Shown here: piece after piece, positions 54,941 through 64,000 of the stretch
Position numbering within the stretch: the stretch's first letter is position 1
How the letters are laid out: each line of letters opens with the position of its first letter
Assembly: GCA_004369085.1 (NCBI GenBank)
Contig: ML210199.1
Span: 1 to 64,000, forward strand
Length of the DNA: 64,000 nucleotides
Origin: Coprinopsis marcescibilis
Taxonomy: Eukaryota; Basidiomycota; Agaricomycetes; Agaricales; Psathyrellaceae
Reading direction: 5' to 3'
Made by a program: the position numbers and the translations under genes
Notes under the pieces: model-generated
The model's database searches: none
What the model saw: the letters and a program-made list of their open reading frames with translations, nothing else
Told to the model about the DNA's origin: nothing

Positions 54941-57730
54941 GACGGCAGGCCGAGCCTGTTAAGTTGAGGGAGGAGGAGATGAAGGTAACGGGAAAGAGGG
55001 TGGCAACATCAACAGTATAAATCACAAACGCCTGCACTGCCCACCACCGGACATCTCTGTCGCGCGCATAACAGTGTGTGAAACAAATAACGTTACACAC
55101 CTCATCGCATCGATTGCGGTGAGATCAAAGTGTTCGAAATGGCCGGAGTGGCAGGCCTCATGGACGTCGCGGGGATTGAGCCTATTGCGGTGCGCGGATG
55201 GTGGTTGCGTGGTGAACTGGATCAGCGCCGAAAGTGGTTGGTGGGCGCCCGCTGACTAATATGTAATCCTGCGGCAATAATTGTTGGTCAGTGAAGACGA
55301 CCGCTTGTATCTAGTATCTTTTCCGATGTCTCATTACTTCGCTTTACATGGTCATCATTTTCGAATCGATTCTATGTACCGCAGTGATTCGGAGTGAGTA
55401 GACGGGTAAGGAATACCCATGCCGCTTGGACGACTGTCACCGGGCATCTCGGTTTGGTGGGTCACGATTACAGCCTGAGTGTGATTGACCCGCCTTAAGC
55501 CTTCCTCATTCATTCAAGTGAAGATTAGCTCCTGTCAACGTCTGGCGACCGATCTTCTACGATGCGGGTAGCCGTTAGTATCTACTGTTTGAATAGCCTA
55601 GTCCCAGACTGTTTGCATCGCTTATAGTATGTAGAAATGTCCGATTGTCAGTGCCTGTGAGTGCTGTGATTCAGAGTACGTGCTCAATCCTGTGCTGCAC
55701 AATTGATCTGAAACGATGAAAATCCTGGAAGCTCCAAGTCTAGTACACAGTGGCACAAATGCTTCATGCTACTCAATGCTTCATGTTACCCAATGCTTCA
55801 TGCTACTCAAGCCAGTCCTGAATGTGCGACATATATGAGTTGTTCTTCGCTGCATCCTCCACAAGTATCAAATCGCCAAACTTACAGACACTTCCCAAGC
55901 TCAGAGCTGCAATTGAGGACGTCACCTCATCTCGGATAGCAAAGTGTAAGCAGTTTCAGTCTTCCAAACCACTAACGTTTGTCCTTTGTACTGGTTTAAC
56001 GTATTCGGGACAGTTCAAGGCTCGATATGCCGACTGACTGTAGCTTGTGCATGTGTAGTTCAATCCTTTGTATACGGCGGGCCGTAAGGCTGATGTGGCT
56101 TAAACAAGTCCCTAAGCGCCCGTCCATCACCTTATATGGGTTCGGCAATAAAATAGTTCCATTATCTCAACGTAGCGAGTTTGGACTCTATAAACGAACA
56201 CAGGCTCAAAGTTTCGCATATAAATATCCGCCGCCCATGCTGGCTTCACAGGATCAAAGGATACCTTTTCCCCTTTCAATCCGCTTCAAGGAAAGGCTGT
56301 GTCATAACGTTTCCGACTTGAAGACAGGCCACAGCCTTTGAGGTTAATCTCCTTTTACGATCGTCACGAACCTTTATTGTGTCCTTCTGACCGAGCTCGC
56401 CAGGTCGAAGCAGTCGTCAGGTGTGAGAGTGGCTCAGAAGACACACTCTTCGAGAAGTGTCTGTCAAGGTACGACGTTTAAAGAGCGGGGTTGTCACCAT
56501 GCCGTACATGTGCGACAGCCTGATTTGGCAGGCACAGACAATCATAATAGCGGTACTAAGATGCATTCTCTCTGCGGTGCACAGGAAACTAACTCACGCA
56601 CTGGATCTCGGGATGGAACAAACGTACGATCCTCACAAGTGCTGCATCAGCCGAGGAGCGCTGTGGGTGGCTCACAAAAGCGTTAAGAGGTATCTAAACG
56701 CAGCTTTCTTCGAGTTCATCTCGTTTGCCTTCATCAAACAGAGGACCATCGAATGCATACAAGTTCTTCGCTCAGACTTTGTACTGAGTCGGACAGAACG
56801 CGAGGGAAATCTCGGAGACCTCAATGAAACGGCATGACATCGTAGCGACACTAAATGTGTTTACAGAGTGACATAGTCGTAGTGTAGGCCAACAGTGGGG
56901 CTTATATTAGATCAGGACAAGAGAAAGGATCGACTTTTGCGCTAGGCGGATTTGAACGGTGTAGTGGGCGATGCGAAGTAAAGGCTCCAGTGTCAAGGCT
57001 CCAGCGAAGGGCGCGAAACAAGAGGATGAGATCGAGTCACTCATATTCGACAAGGAAGCCATGGACCTTCTATGTATATATACTCACTCTCTTGTCGAGG
57101 CCAATACAGCAGAATAATAGTGAACACCGCTTAGACCGTTTGCCAGAGAAGGTTTGAAGTCGCCGTGACATCAGATACATGTGAAGCCCCTATGTAAAAG
57201 TTTTTGCACCTTGAAAAGAAAGTTTTGACTCTGCGACCACCATGTGTTAGAGTTCTACCCATACTCCATACCCACCAATTACCAAGCCAAATGTCAACGC
57301 AGCAAACATTCTCCGAACTAGGGACTGAGTATTCAACAACAAGTCGTTGAATGCCAAGCGCAGATTCGTGCGGCCGGTATTGATGCGGTGATTTCTAAGT
57401 TAAACCTCAACCACATTTGCATTGTCCTTGCCAGGAAGCCACGTGGAGCTGCTTGGCTGACTGGTTTCGGCTCTATAGAGACAGGGCGTTGAGTTGGAGT
57501 GATTTCACATTTTTTTGTCTCCCAACAACCTCACTGACCACCATTTCTGTCGATCCACAGAGTGGAGACAAGTATACGTCGCTTGAGATCCCCGCTTGCT
57601 CGCGGAACCACCTCACGTCAACGGCTGTAGCATCCCATCGGGCGGAAGGTTCGAAATTGAACAATAGAAGAAGATGGCAACGAACGATCTTACCAGACAT
57701 ACTGTCTGCTCCCCAGACTTTTGAATCAAC
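54941..57730. other. Long intergenic region (2.8 kb), with a short tandem repeat
   Basis: Holds the promoter of the pepsin-like copy B and otherwise no supported gene. A 17-bp unit (AATGCTTCATGCTACTC) is repeated three times at about 55758-55808. The open frames between 56423 and 56837 lack any protein-like features. Confidence 0.45.
55758..55808. repeat. 17-bp minisatellite, three copies
   Basis: Three head-to-tail units of AATGCTTCATGCTACTC; the middle one differs at two positions (ATGTTACCC). It is a simple local expansion in non-coding DNA. Confidence 0.8.
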
Positions 57731-58830
57731 TTGTTCAAGAATGTCGCGTCTAACAGAGACATTAAGAAATACCTCGCCAAGTCGACCCTCTACAACAGTA
57801 AAAAGCGACAGTGGACCGGTCTCGCAGGGAAAACAATTACTGCGGAGGCCCAAATCTACCCGCCTGTTCTCAACATCTTCAAGGATATTTTCAACTGGTT
57901 TGATCGCTCTGTCGACAAAAGGAGCGGCATTGTGGCCAACCTTTGCGCCACTTGACACTGCGATGGATTCTGTGTCACCACATATCAAGCAAGTGGGTGT
58001 CTATGCTGAGTACGTTGTCTTCATGATGCTCCCCGTCTCATTCAAACTAATCAAATGCACCATCTCCCAGACAAATCTACAATCAGCAGCCTAACCGTAA
58101 CTTCGTTCGATCTATCATCATCAGCGAAATGCGGGTTCGGTTGCTACAGTACTGGGCCTCACATCTGAAGATCCCCAATTGGTTGGCTTCGACGATAGCA
58201 TCCGCTGGTAAAGCACCCAAGGGAGCAAAGAATTATCCCGTGGCACCATTACCACAGTCGACAAGAAGAATAATACTGTCACTTCTAAAATCGTTGGGGA
58301 AAAGCCCTCATTCCAGCGACACAGCATGATTATCGGACGCGCCACGAGTACCTGGGATGTTATAGGGCCGAATGGGAGGAGTACCTCATTAAGGACTTGT
58401 GGAGAGCGAAGGGGCGCGCCTCCGAACATGAGTTTCTAGAAGCAGCCAGAGGTGTTGTTGACGTCGCACAAATGGTCGCTTTCGAGGAAATATGCAAAGT
58501 CAGCGACTTTCGTGACCTAAAGGAAGGCGAATCTGAGAATTTCGTTGATCGTAAAAAATGGTGGCTCACTTTGGAACGATATGCCCCCCCCCCCCCAACA
58601 GAATGCTTCAGATCTGCTTCACAGGCTCTTTGGGCCCTCCATGACGCAATTCAGGGTATGTTGAACACAATCCTATCTGGGCAGCTTGCTAATAACTATG
58701 TGGGATACTAGGTCATGGTCATAGAGAGCTATTTAAGGCGGGGGTTTTCCATCGAGATATCAGCATAGATAACATTCAGACCCCGTCGGTCGCAACGCAA
58801 ACATGCGTCTTTGTCAAAGCTCAAGCTAAA
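57731..58830 (+). pseudogene. FunK1-type protein kinase relic
   Basis: Pieces of the fungal FunK1 kinase family lie in order but in different frames. 57731-57955 gives FKNVASNRDIKKYLAKSTLY and QWTGLAGKTITAEAQIYPP (N-terminal region). About 58105-58150 gives RNFVRSIIISEMRVRLLQ. Near 58337 lies GRATSTWDV. 58397-58660 carries LIKDLWRAKGRASEHEFLEA with the presumed catalytic Lys, and after a clean intron (58661-58711) comes AGVFHRDISIDNI with the HRD loop at 58750-58758. The expected LIDLD magnesium motif, FMA segment and C-lobe are missing downstream, and the frames cannot all be joined by canonical introns. A run of 14 C residues near 58586 lies inside the coding part. It reads as a truncated, inactive copy. 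Confidence 0.7.
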
Positions 58831-59632
58831 TGCTAACTCGGATAAAAGGCCTCCTGCTGTCGGGATTCGTCGGTCGGAGCGCAGGATGGTTGAGAAGACA
58901 GAGTTGGAATTGGGCTCGAATGTCAAGTAAGGGAAGGCTAAGAGAGAGCCAACACTTCCATGCCGTCGCTCCCAACGTTTGCTTGGCAGACTCGGCGAGG
59001 AGAATGTTTGAATTAAAGCTGATCATGCAGCGACGACACCAAGAGTCCCCTTCTACACCTTCAGTCTTGTAAGTTAAACAGGGATCTCGTTGACAGTAGA
59101 TAGGTAATTGGACTCGGACATCTGTACTACAAATACAGTCACCGCCACTACTATAATATGCGGCTTTTGGGATTCAAACAAAATCTTTACATTTGCTTTA
59201 TACATGCCTTTATTTCAGGGCCCAGGCACACTTTGAAAGGCACTTTGCTGTTACATTGTACACATAGTAAGCTACGGCGCACATTCTCCTTCAAGGCGTT
59301 ACTCTCGGAAGTAAAGCGGATATGAGTAACGATCCCGAGTCCCGACGATAGCTCGGACAGGGGCCTAAGCACCAAAGAGAGACAGGATTCCCACGCACGG
59401 TTGCGATCATGTCCAGTGGGCCCAGAGCATAGACCAGGGGTCTTTTGTACGAATCTGCTTCAGAAACAATGCGCAAAGTTTGAGCTCCCCCAATACGGTG
59501 GGACAATCCTTGTCAGGTGGGCCGGAACCTGGAGGCAGGCAGCTACGCCGATTGTTATCGTTATCGAATGATAAACTTCAGGCTCAGTGATGAAATTGAA
59601 ATCCGCCCTTCGATATACATATTCCCTTTTAA
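58831..59632. other. Intergenic region without a recognisable gene
   Basis: About 800 bp between the kinase relic and the NmrA-type gene. No kinase C-lobe, repeat or RNA gene is seen. Confidence 0.5.
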
Positions 59633-60628
59633 TCATTGCGAAATTTGCGGTCCATCAAAGATAGGCCTATGCTCCTTCACCCATTCCCTTAATGAAAGCT
59701 TTCCGACAATGACGCCAGGTGCTTGTTCCAGGCCTTCCTCTGACCCTGATTCGAGACCCCTGTCGAGTTCAACCACCCATTCTGCGTCTTCATCCGTACC
59801 ATAAAGCTCGAGATATGTCGCCTTCATCTCCTCCACCGAAACAACCGTGTGCAAAATCTTTCGGCCAAGAACATCTGACAGAATGTTGGCCACCTGTGTC
59901 GTATCCAGAGTCATCAGTCCTTGCACGGCACCAAATCTACCCGCACATACATCTGTGTAGCTCAGCAATTCTGGTCCGATTATCAGAGGATCTCTCGTTG
60001 GGAACGGCAGGGACTTGTTAGAGAATGCGTCGAACGCGACCTTTGCAATGTCTCCCGACCAAACAAACGGGATCTTGCCTGTTGGAACTATGCTCCGGAT
60101 TACATTCTTTCTGATGTCGTCTGCATAGTCTCCCAAGTTATCTGACAAAATCGACGAGTATATCCATCTAATATCAGCAACGCCAAACACACCAAACGGC
60201 TGCGGTAACTTGCCAATAAACCAAGTTGGCCTGAGTACGACATAATCCAGTCCCTTCTTTTCCAAATAGTTGTGAATCTTTCCCAAACCACCCGCGTCAT
60301 TATCTTTATCCGCAATAGTCGCACTCAAGTAGACAAATCTCTTCACTCCTTTCTCCACTGCTAGTTCGATGAACGGAATCATGCTCTGTGGATGTGGGAT
60401 ATCCGGACCCATGAGGTAGGCGTTCTCGATCATCGTCCCCCGTATACTGGCGTCGTCAAATGGATTACTGAAGGTCGACGAATCATCCCAGTCCAGCTTC
60501 ACGGATTTGAAACCATCGGGCACCCGACCAGAGCGAGAACCGAACATGACATTCCCCCCTGCGTTTTTGAGTAAGACGGCAAGTCGAGAGCCTATCTTGC
60601 TTGCTCCACCCGTGATAAGAGTTGTCAT
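59633..60628 (-). CDS. NmrA-like NAD(P)-binding reductase, 331 aa, intronless
   Basis: Atypical short-chain reductase related to the agroclavine-dehydrogenase/NmrA group. The N-terminal Rossmann motif is TLITGGASKIGSRLAVLLKN, with GGxSKxG as in the fungal members of this branch. VKRFVYLSATIA and LDYVVLRPTWFIG follow at the expected places, and IPFVWSGDIAKVAFDAF is the conserved segment of the substrate domain. Length fits the family (about 290-330 aa). There is no catalytic Tyr-xxx-Lys in the classical SDR position, as usual for NmrA-like proteins. Cytoplasmic. The group includes redox enzymes of specialised metabolism and NADP sensors, and sequence alone does not decide between them. Confidence 0.85.
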   Translation of the reverse strand: MTTLITGGASKIGSRLAVLLKNAGGNVMFGSRSGRVPDGFKSVKLDWDDSSTFSNPFDDASIRGTMIENAYLMGPDIPHPQSMIPFIELAVEKGVKRFVYLSATIADKDNDAGGLGKIHNYLEKKGLDYVVLRPTWFIGKLPQPFGVFGVADIRWIYSSILSDNLGDYADDIRKNVIRSIVPTGKIPFVWSGDIAKVAFDAFSNKSLPFPTRDPLIIGPELLSYTDVCAGRFGAVQGLMTLDTTQVANILSDVLGRKILHTVVSVEEMKATYLELYGTDEDAEWVVELDRGLESGSEEGLEQAPGVIVGKLSLREWVKEHRPIFDGPQISQ

Positions 60629-61050
60629 TGTAAGATTGTAGCTGAGTATTGCGTAGCCCTGATGCGCCGGGAGCTCACGAGAGTAAAAAGAAGAGAAGGA
60701 TCACCACACGACAGGTCGAGCTCAGATAATCTCCACGTGGAGTTTCCCGCACAATTCTTCGGACTCCGAGTCGGACGTGCCCCTATAGTAATCATTAAAC
60801 ATTGCGGTATGCTGAAAAGTTTAAAAATATGTTTCAGATATTATCCTGTCGTTCTATCCTCTCGAACCATTGTCAGACCATCAGACCAACTTTCGCCAGT
60901 AAGGGACTGTGCATCAATTTAACGGAGACGATGGATGATTGATTCAAATAAATATAACATAGAACAAAATCGAGGAAGCTAAGGATTTGGGACCACGGAC
61001 GGTAGAAAGCAGACGTATAAAATTGTACGCCTTGGTAGCTATTGCCAATC
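60629..61050. other. Short intergenic region
   Basis: Holds the promoter of the NmrA-like gene and the 3' flank of the metalloprotease gene, both on the minus strand. No further feature seen. Confidence 0.5.
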
Positions 61051-62276
61051 CTAGGCTTTCACTGCGCGGATGGCATTGTAATAACTCCACATCCTGTCTT
61101 TCTGTCCCTCAGTAAAGTCAAACAGGCACACATCGGAAGAGTAGTCCATATAGTTTGCTGGACGATTCAGATATGGATCAAGTCAGTTCAAGGTGAGACA
61201 GATAGCATATTAGCACTTACACACTGGGTCTAGACCCGGTAGATTGGGACAAGTGTCCCTGAGGCCACAGCCACTAAGGGTATCTGTAGGACCGTATTGT
61301 GCAGGCGTATCACTTACATAGTCACCGCTCCCAAAGCATGATCCCTGTGGTGTCAAGCTGTTAGCCAAGAATGATGCATGGGGGGAAATGCTTAGCGGAC
61401 CTCAAACGTATGGTATAAGCCGAGCCAGTGTCCAACTTCATGGACAAGCGACTTTCCAAAGCGTTGCTGGTGTCCGTTACCAGGGATTACATAGTAGTTC
61501 ATCACAACCCCGTCCGAGTAGGGAGCCTTTGAATAGTCCCAAGGAAATTGAGAATATCCATAAGCCCGGGTCATCCTTCAAGGTGTAAGTTGCTCAGATA
61601 GGTCTATACGCGGGTGACAGGGGCGACCCACCCAACAGTCCAGATGTTCAAAGTCTCGGGACCGCCAACCCTTGTTTGCTGCTTCATCTGAATAGCAATA
61701 AACCTGGAATACAATTTCGTATCAGTGATATATCAACACGCCGCAAGCGAAATGGCTTACTCTGTGGCGGGGTTGTTGTACTCGACCAAGGTGAACCAGG
61801 TTGGGTTGAAGTGGCGTTTGATCTCTTGGAGTTTGAACGTGAACCCCGTGCCTTGGAATCCATTAACTAGCACATCGAAGGCGGACTGGACCTGCTCATC
61901 CCTGCCACGATTTTCCCGGTTATCAACACATATAGGTAAGGATATGCAATGAGGGTGACGCACGAGATATGACCGCCTTCAAGTGTTCGGTTACTAAACG
62001 TGACGTGGTAGTATACCGGGATGACAACGTCTTCAAGTCTCTCCGGAGCCGGTTTCGACTCCAAGAGTGTACGCATCTGCTCCTCCTGCGCAGCTACATC
62101 CGCGGGAGTTGGGCTGATTGTGCCACAAGTATCACTGCAATTGAATATAATGAGGGATGGGTAGTAAGCCAGACATCGTAGTGATTTCCTTACTTGAATT
62201 GTGCAACATGTCCCTGGCCTCTGACGACGCCAAGAGACAGCGCGAGAGAGATCAAGGCAAAAAGAGGAAGCTTCAT
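61051..62276 (-). CDS. Secreted M43 (pappalysin-type) zinc metalloprotease, 290 aa
   Basis: Extracellular metzincin endopeptidase. Seven exons (62276-62194, 62134-61964, 61901-61761, 61703-61632, 61575-61401, 61344-61221, 61157-61051) give 290 residues, the usual length of fungal M43B enzymes. Signal peptide MKLPLFALISLALSLGVVRG. HEVGHWLGLYH is the zinc site (His201, His205, His211, catalytic Glu202), and NYMDYSSD carries the Met-turn (Met259). TLNIWTVG and SDGVVMNYYVIPG are family segments before the zinc site. Cys-rich GSCFGSGDYVSDTPAQ and GCGLRDTC provide disulfides. All catalytic residues are intact. The enzyme probably takes part in external protein degradation or host/competitor interaction. 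Confidence 0.93.
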
Positions 62277-63479
62277 TACGAAATTTGTGTGAGAGGAGGA
62301 CAAGGTATCGTAGTTGTGTTTGCTTGTGGGTTGTGAGATTTGGTTGTGCAGTTTGTGAAGTTTTAGAGGTTATATATACCCTCTCTAAGTGATATACCCA
62401 TACGTCTGCATATCCTAGCTAGCTTTCTTTGGGTATCCTCCTGGGGTAGGCCTGGCAGGGATACAGACCTGACCGAGAAGAATAGACGGGTGACTCAAAG
62501 GCTCGTACACCATGTGCAACGGAGTGAAGTTCCACAGTAGTCGTCCAGACGACGTCCGATTCCAGTCGGACAGTGTCAGCATTCGCGTCGTGCACGGCCG
62601 GTGAATGAACAAGAACCAGCAGCCTCCGGATATATCTCAACAACATAAAGACAACTTGAACCTCGCTCAAGACAGGCAGGTGAGTATAGCTGTTATAAAT
62701 ACGACGCGAGTTGTTGTTCTCATTACCCTTAGTATGGGCTTAGGTGCTCGCAGGATGTTATAGAGGCACACAGTGGCACTCTCGAAGTGATATATATGTA
62801 TGCTCGAAAGAGGCGCCCAAGGGTCTGTCGCATTTCGTGCAACCACACATCAAAATTCAAATGCATATGCACTCGGATACCGCACCTTGTGCACCAGAGC
62901 CATGTTTGGGTGCCACCGGCTCACTTGACTGCTATTAAATACTACCAGTAGCGCCGAGGTCGGTAGGCCGATCTCTAGCGCATCAAGTCAGCGCATCAAG
63001 GGATAAAACGAAGGGCGGCTGTAGACGGTCACCTTAGAGATCCTGAGGGTTACATGATGAGCCGTGGACTGTGAGGTTGAACTCTATCCATACACTACAT
63101 TGCGAGTGCAGCTAGACTATCCTCTGAGTGAGTAGTACCTTCTTTGACACGGCCGGAATGTAGGGGTTAGGATTAGACAAGTACAATAGCTTGGACAGTG
63201 GAAGAGTGGAGCAATGCGAAGATATATTTTTTCAAGTTCAAGCAGCGAGCCTCTAGCTGAGCTCTGGCAAATAATCAAGTCACATTTCTGATTGTGGGTT
63301 GCCAAGTCAGCGAAGTACAGTGTATGCAAAATATATAGATGACTTGTTGGGACAAGACTAAGGCGAAACACAATTGCGCTGTTTCGCGAATGCTGGACTA
63401 AATCCCATGACACCAAAACATTTGCCTTCAGAATACGCCAGCTCTGTGCATGAGCACAGCGTCACTACTGAGGAGGGTT
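62277..63479. other. Intergenic region with the metalloprotease promoter
   Basis: About 1.2 kb. Apart from the TATA box of the metalloprotease I find no gene. The part near 63350-63480 may hold decayed continuation of the FunK1 relic. Confidence 0.45.
62371..62378 (-). promoter_or_regulatory. TATA box of the M43 metalloprotease gene
   Basis: On the minus strand GGTATATATAACC lies about 95 bp upstream of the start codon, similar in distance to the TATA boxes of both UPO genes. Confidence 0.5.
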
Positions 63480-63938
63480 TCGTGGTCGCAGGGCGGTTGA
63501 ACTGCGACAAGAGATCTTGAGCAGAGGTTGATAGAGCTGTTCCTCCTGGGTAACCGTAACTGACGCAAGCCCTGTCCATAGCTTCCGTCCGCAACTGTAA
63601 AGCCTCGTCTTGCGAAGATAGCGAGTGATGGTCGGAGAGTCTGCGATGCTACTGAATAACCGCTCTCCGAATTTGTCGCAACGCTCGATGCTCCCTTCGA
63701 GTTCGAGTGCTAGGTTTTGCTGTTCTACCAGTATCGAGGCTCCCATATCGGGCGGGACCGTGTCTTCAGCTGCGTCGATGTTGATTTTGACCACCGCACG
63801 CGGCAGAATGATAGGTGCATGTGGCCTGTAGAAGTTAGGTCCACGGAAGTTGGGGCCATAGGTGGGTTGTGGCTTGCTGGTGACTGGAAGCGCGTATTTA
63901 CTTTCTAGACTGCTCATGGGGCTCAACGAGTCTTTCAT
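63480..63938 (-). pseudogene. FunK1-type kinase N-terminal fragment
   Basis: From the ATG at 63938 the frame encodes an N-terminal region whose last third matches the FunK1 relic at 57731: FSSIADSPTITRYLRKTRLY and WTGLASVTVTQEEQLYQPLL against FKNVASNRDIKKYLAKSTLY and WTGLAGKTITAEAQIYPPVL. After PLLKIS the reading frame ends at 63465, and no donor site gives a convincing next exon. A weakly FunK1-like stretch continues in another frame to about 63360. No kinase core (Lys, HRD, DFG) is found downstream before the metalloprotease gene. A decayed or truncated copy is the simplest reading. Confidence 0.55.
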
Positions 63939-64000
63939 CGTGCGGATGAGAGGGCAAAAGATCAAATGACAGTCGTGACGAACACCGATTCTGGCGCTGG

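Noticed and set aside
57417..58094. 225-codon plus frame overlapping the FunK1 relic
   Set aside because: The kinase-like residues are in a different frame, and this one has no recognisable protein features.
60175..60225. A GC-AG intron (GCAAGT to ATATTAG) inside the NmrA-like gene
   Set aside because: Removing it shifts the frame to an early stop, whereas reading through keeps the conserved IPFVWSGDIA segment in frame.

Overview
The window is nuclear DNA of a mushroom-forming basidiomycete (Agaricomycete). Coding regions are cut by many short introns (about 45-70 bp, mostly GT-AG). The families present are typical of that group: long unspecific peroxygenases, fungal P450s, a NACHT-ankyrin NLR, F-box proteins, FunK1-type kinase relics and Agaricomycete-only membrane proteins. 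Exon models were built by hand from splice signals and frame, so coordinates may be off by a base.

Layout: (1) 1-9.6 kb: two near-identical 201-aa genes of unknown function on the minus strand, inside a segmental duplication. Between them lie an unspecific peroxygenase (UPO-1, +) and a secretory single-pass membrane protein (-). (2) 9.6-21.5 kb: a long gap, a 957-aa disordered protein (+), a DUF4436-like multi-membrane protein (+), a seven-helix-type Agaricomycete membrane protein (+) and an intronless F-box protein (+). (3) 22-30 kb: UPO-2 (+), an MFS drug transporter (-) and an ABC ATPase/transporter-like protein (+), the last two divergent over about 0.8 kb. (4) 31-39.4 kb: two tandem P450 genes with eleven matching intron positions, separated by a TA-flanked MITE, then an F-box-like protein. 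(5) 40-49 kb: a NACHT-ankyrin NLR, a pepsin-fold membrane protein with a damaged catalytic site, and a small Q/P-rich protein. (6) 52-55 kb: the paralogue of the pepsin-fold protein, whose stalk has expanded into a His/Ser/Thr tandem-repeat region. (7) 57-64 kb: two FunK1 kinase relics flanking an NmrA-type reductase and a secreted M43 metalloprotease.

The main theme is local gene duplication followed by divergence: the 201-aa gene, UPO, P450, pepsin-like protein and FunK1 are each present twice. Oxidative enzymes (UPO x2, P450 x2, NmrA reductase), two transporters and a secreted protease suggest an accessory region dealing with extracellular or specialised chemistry. No polyketide, peptide or terpene synthase is visible, so this is not a classical biosynthetic cluster. 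The most unusual items are the pair of pepsin-fold membrane proteins lacking intact DTG motifs, one with the His-rich repeat stalk, and the P450 copy that carries two GC-AG introns at positions where its neighbour has GT-AG.
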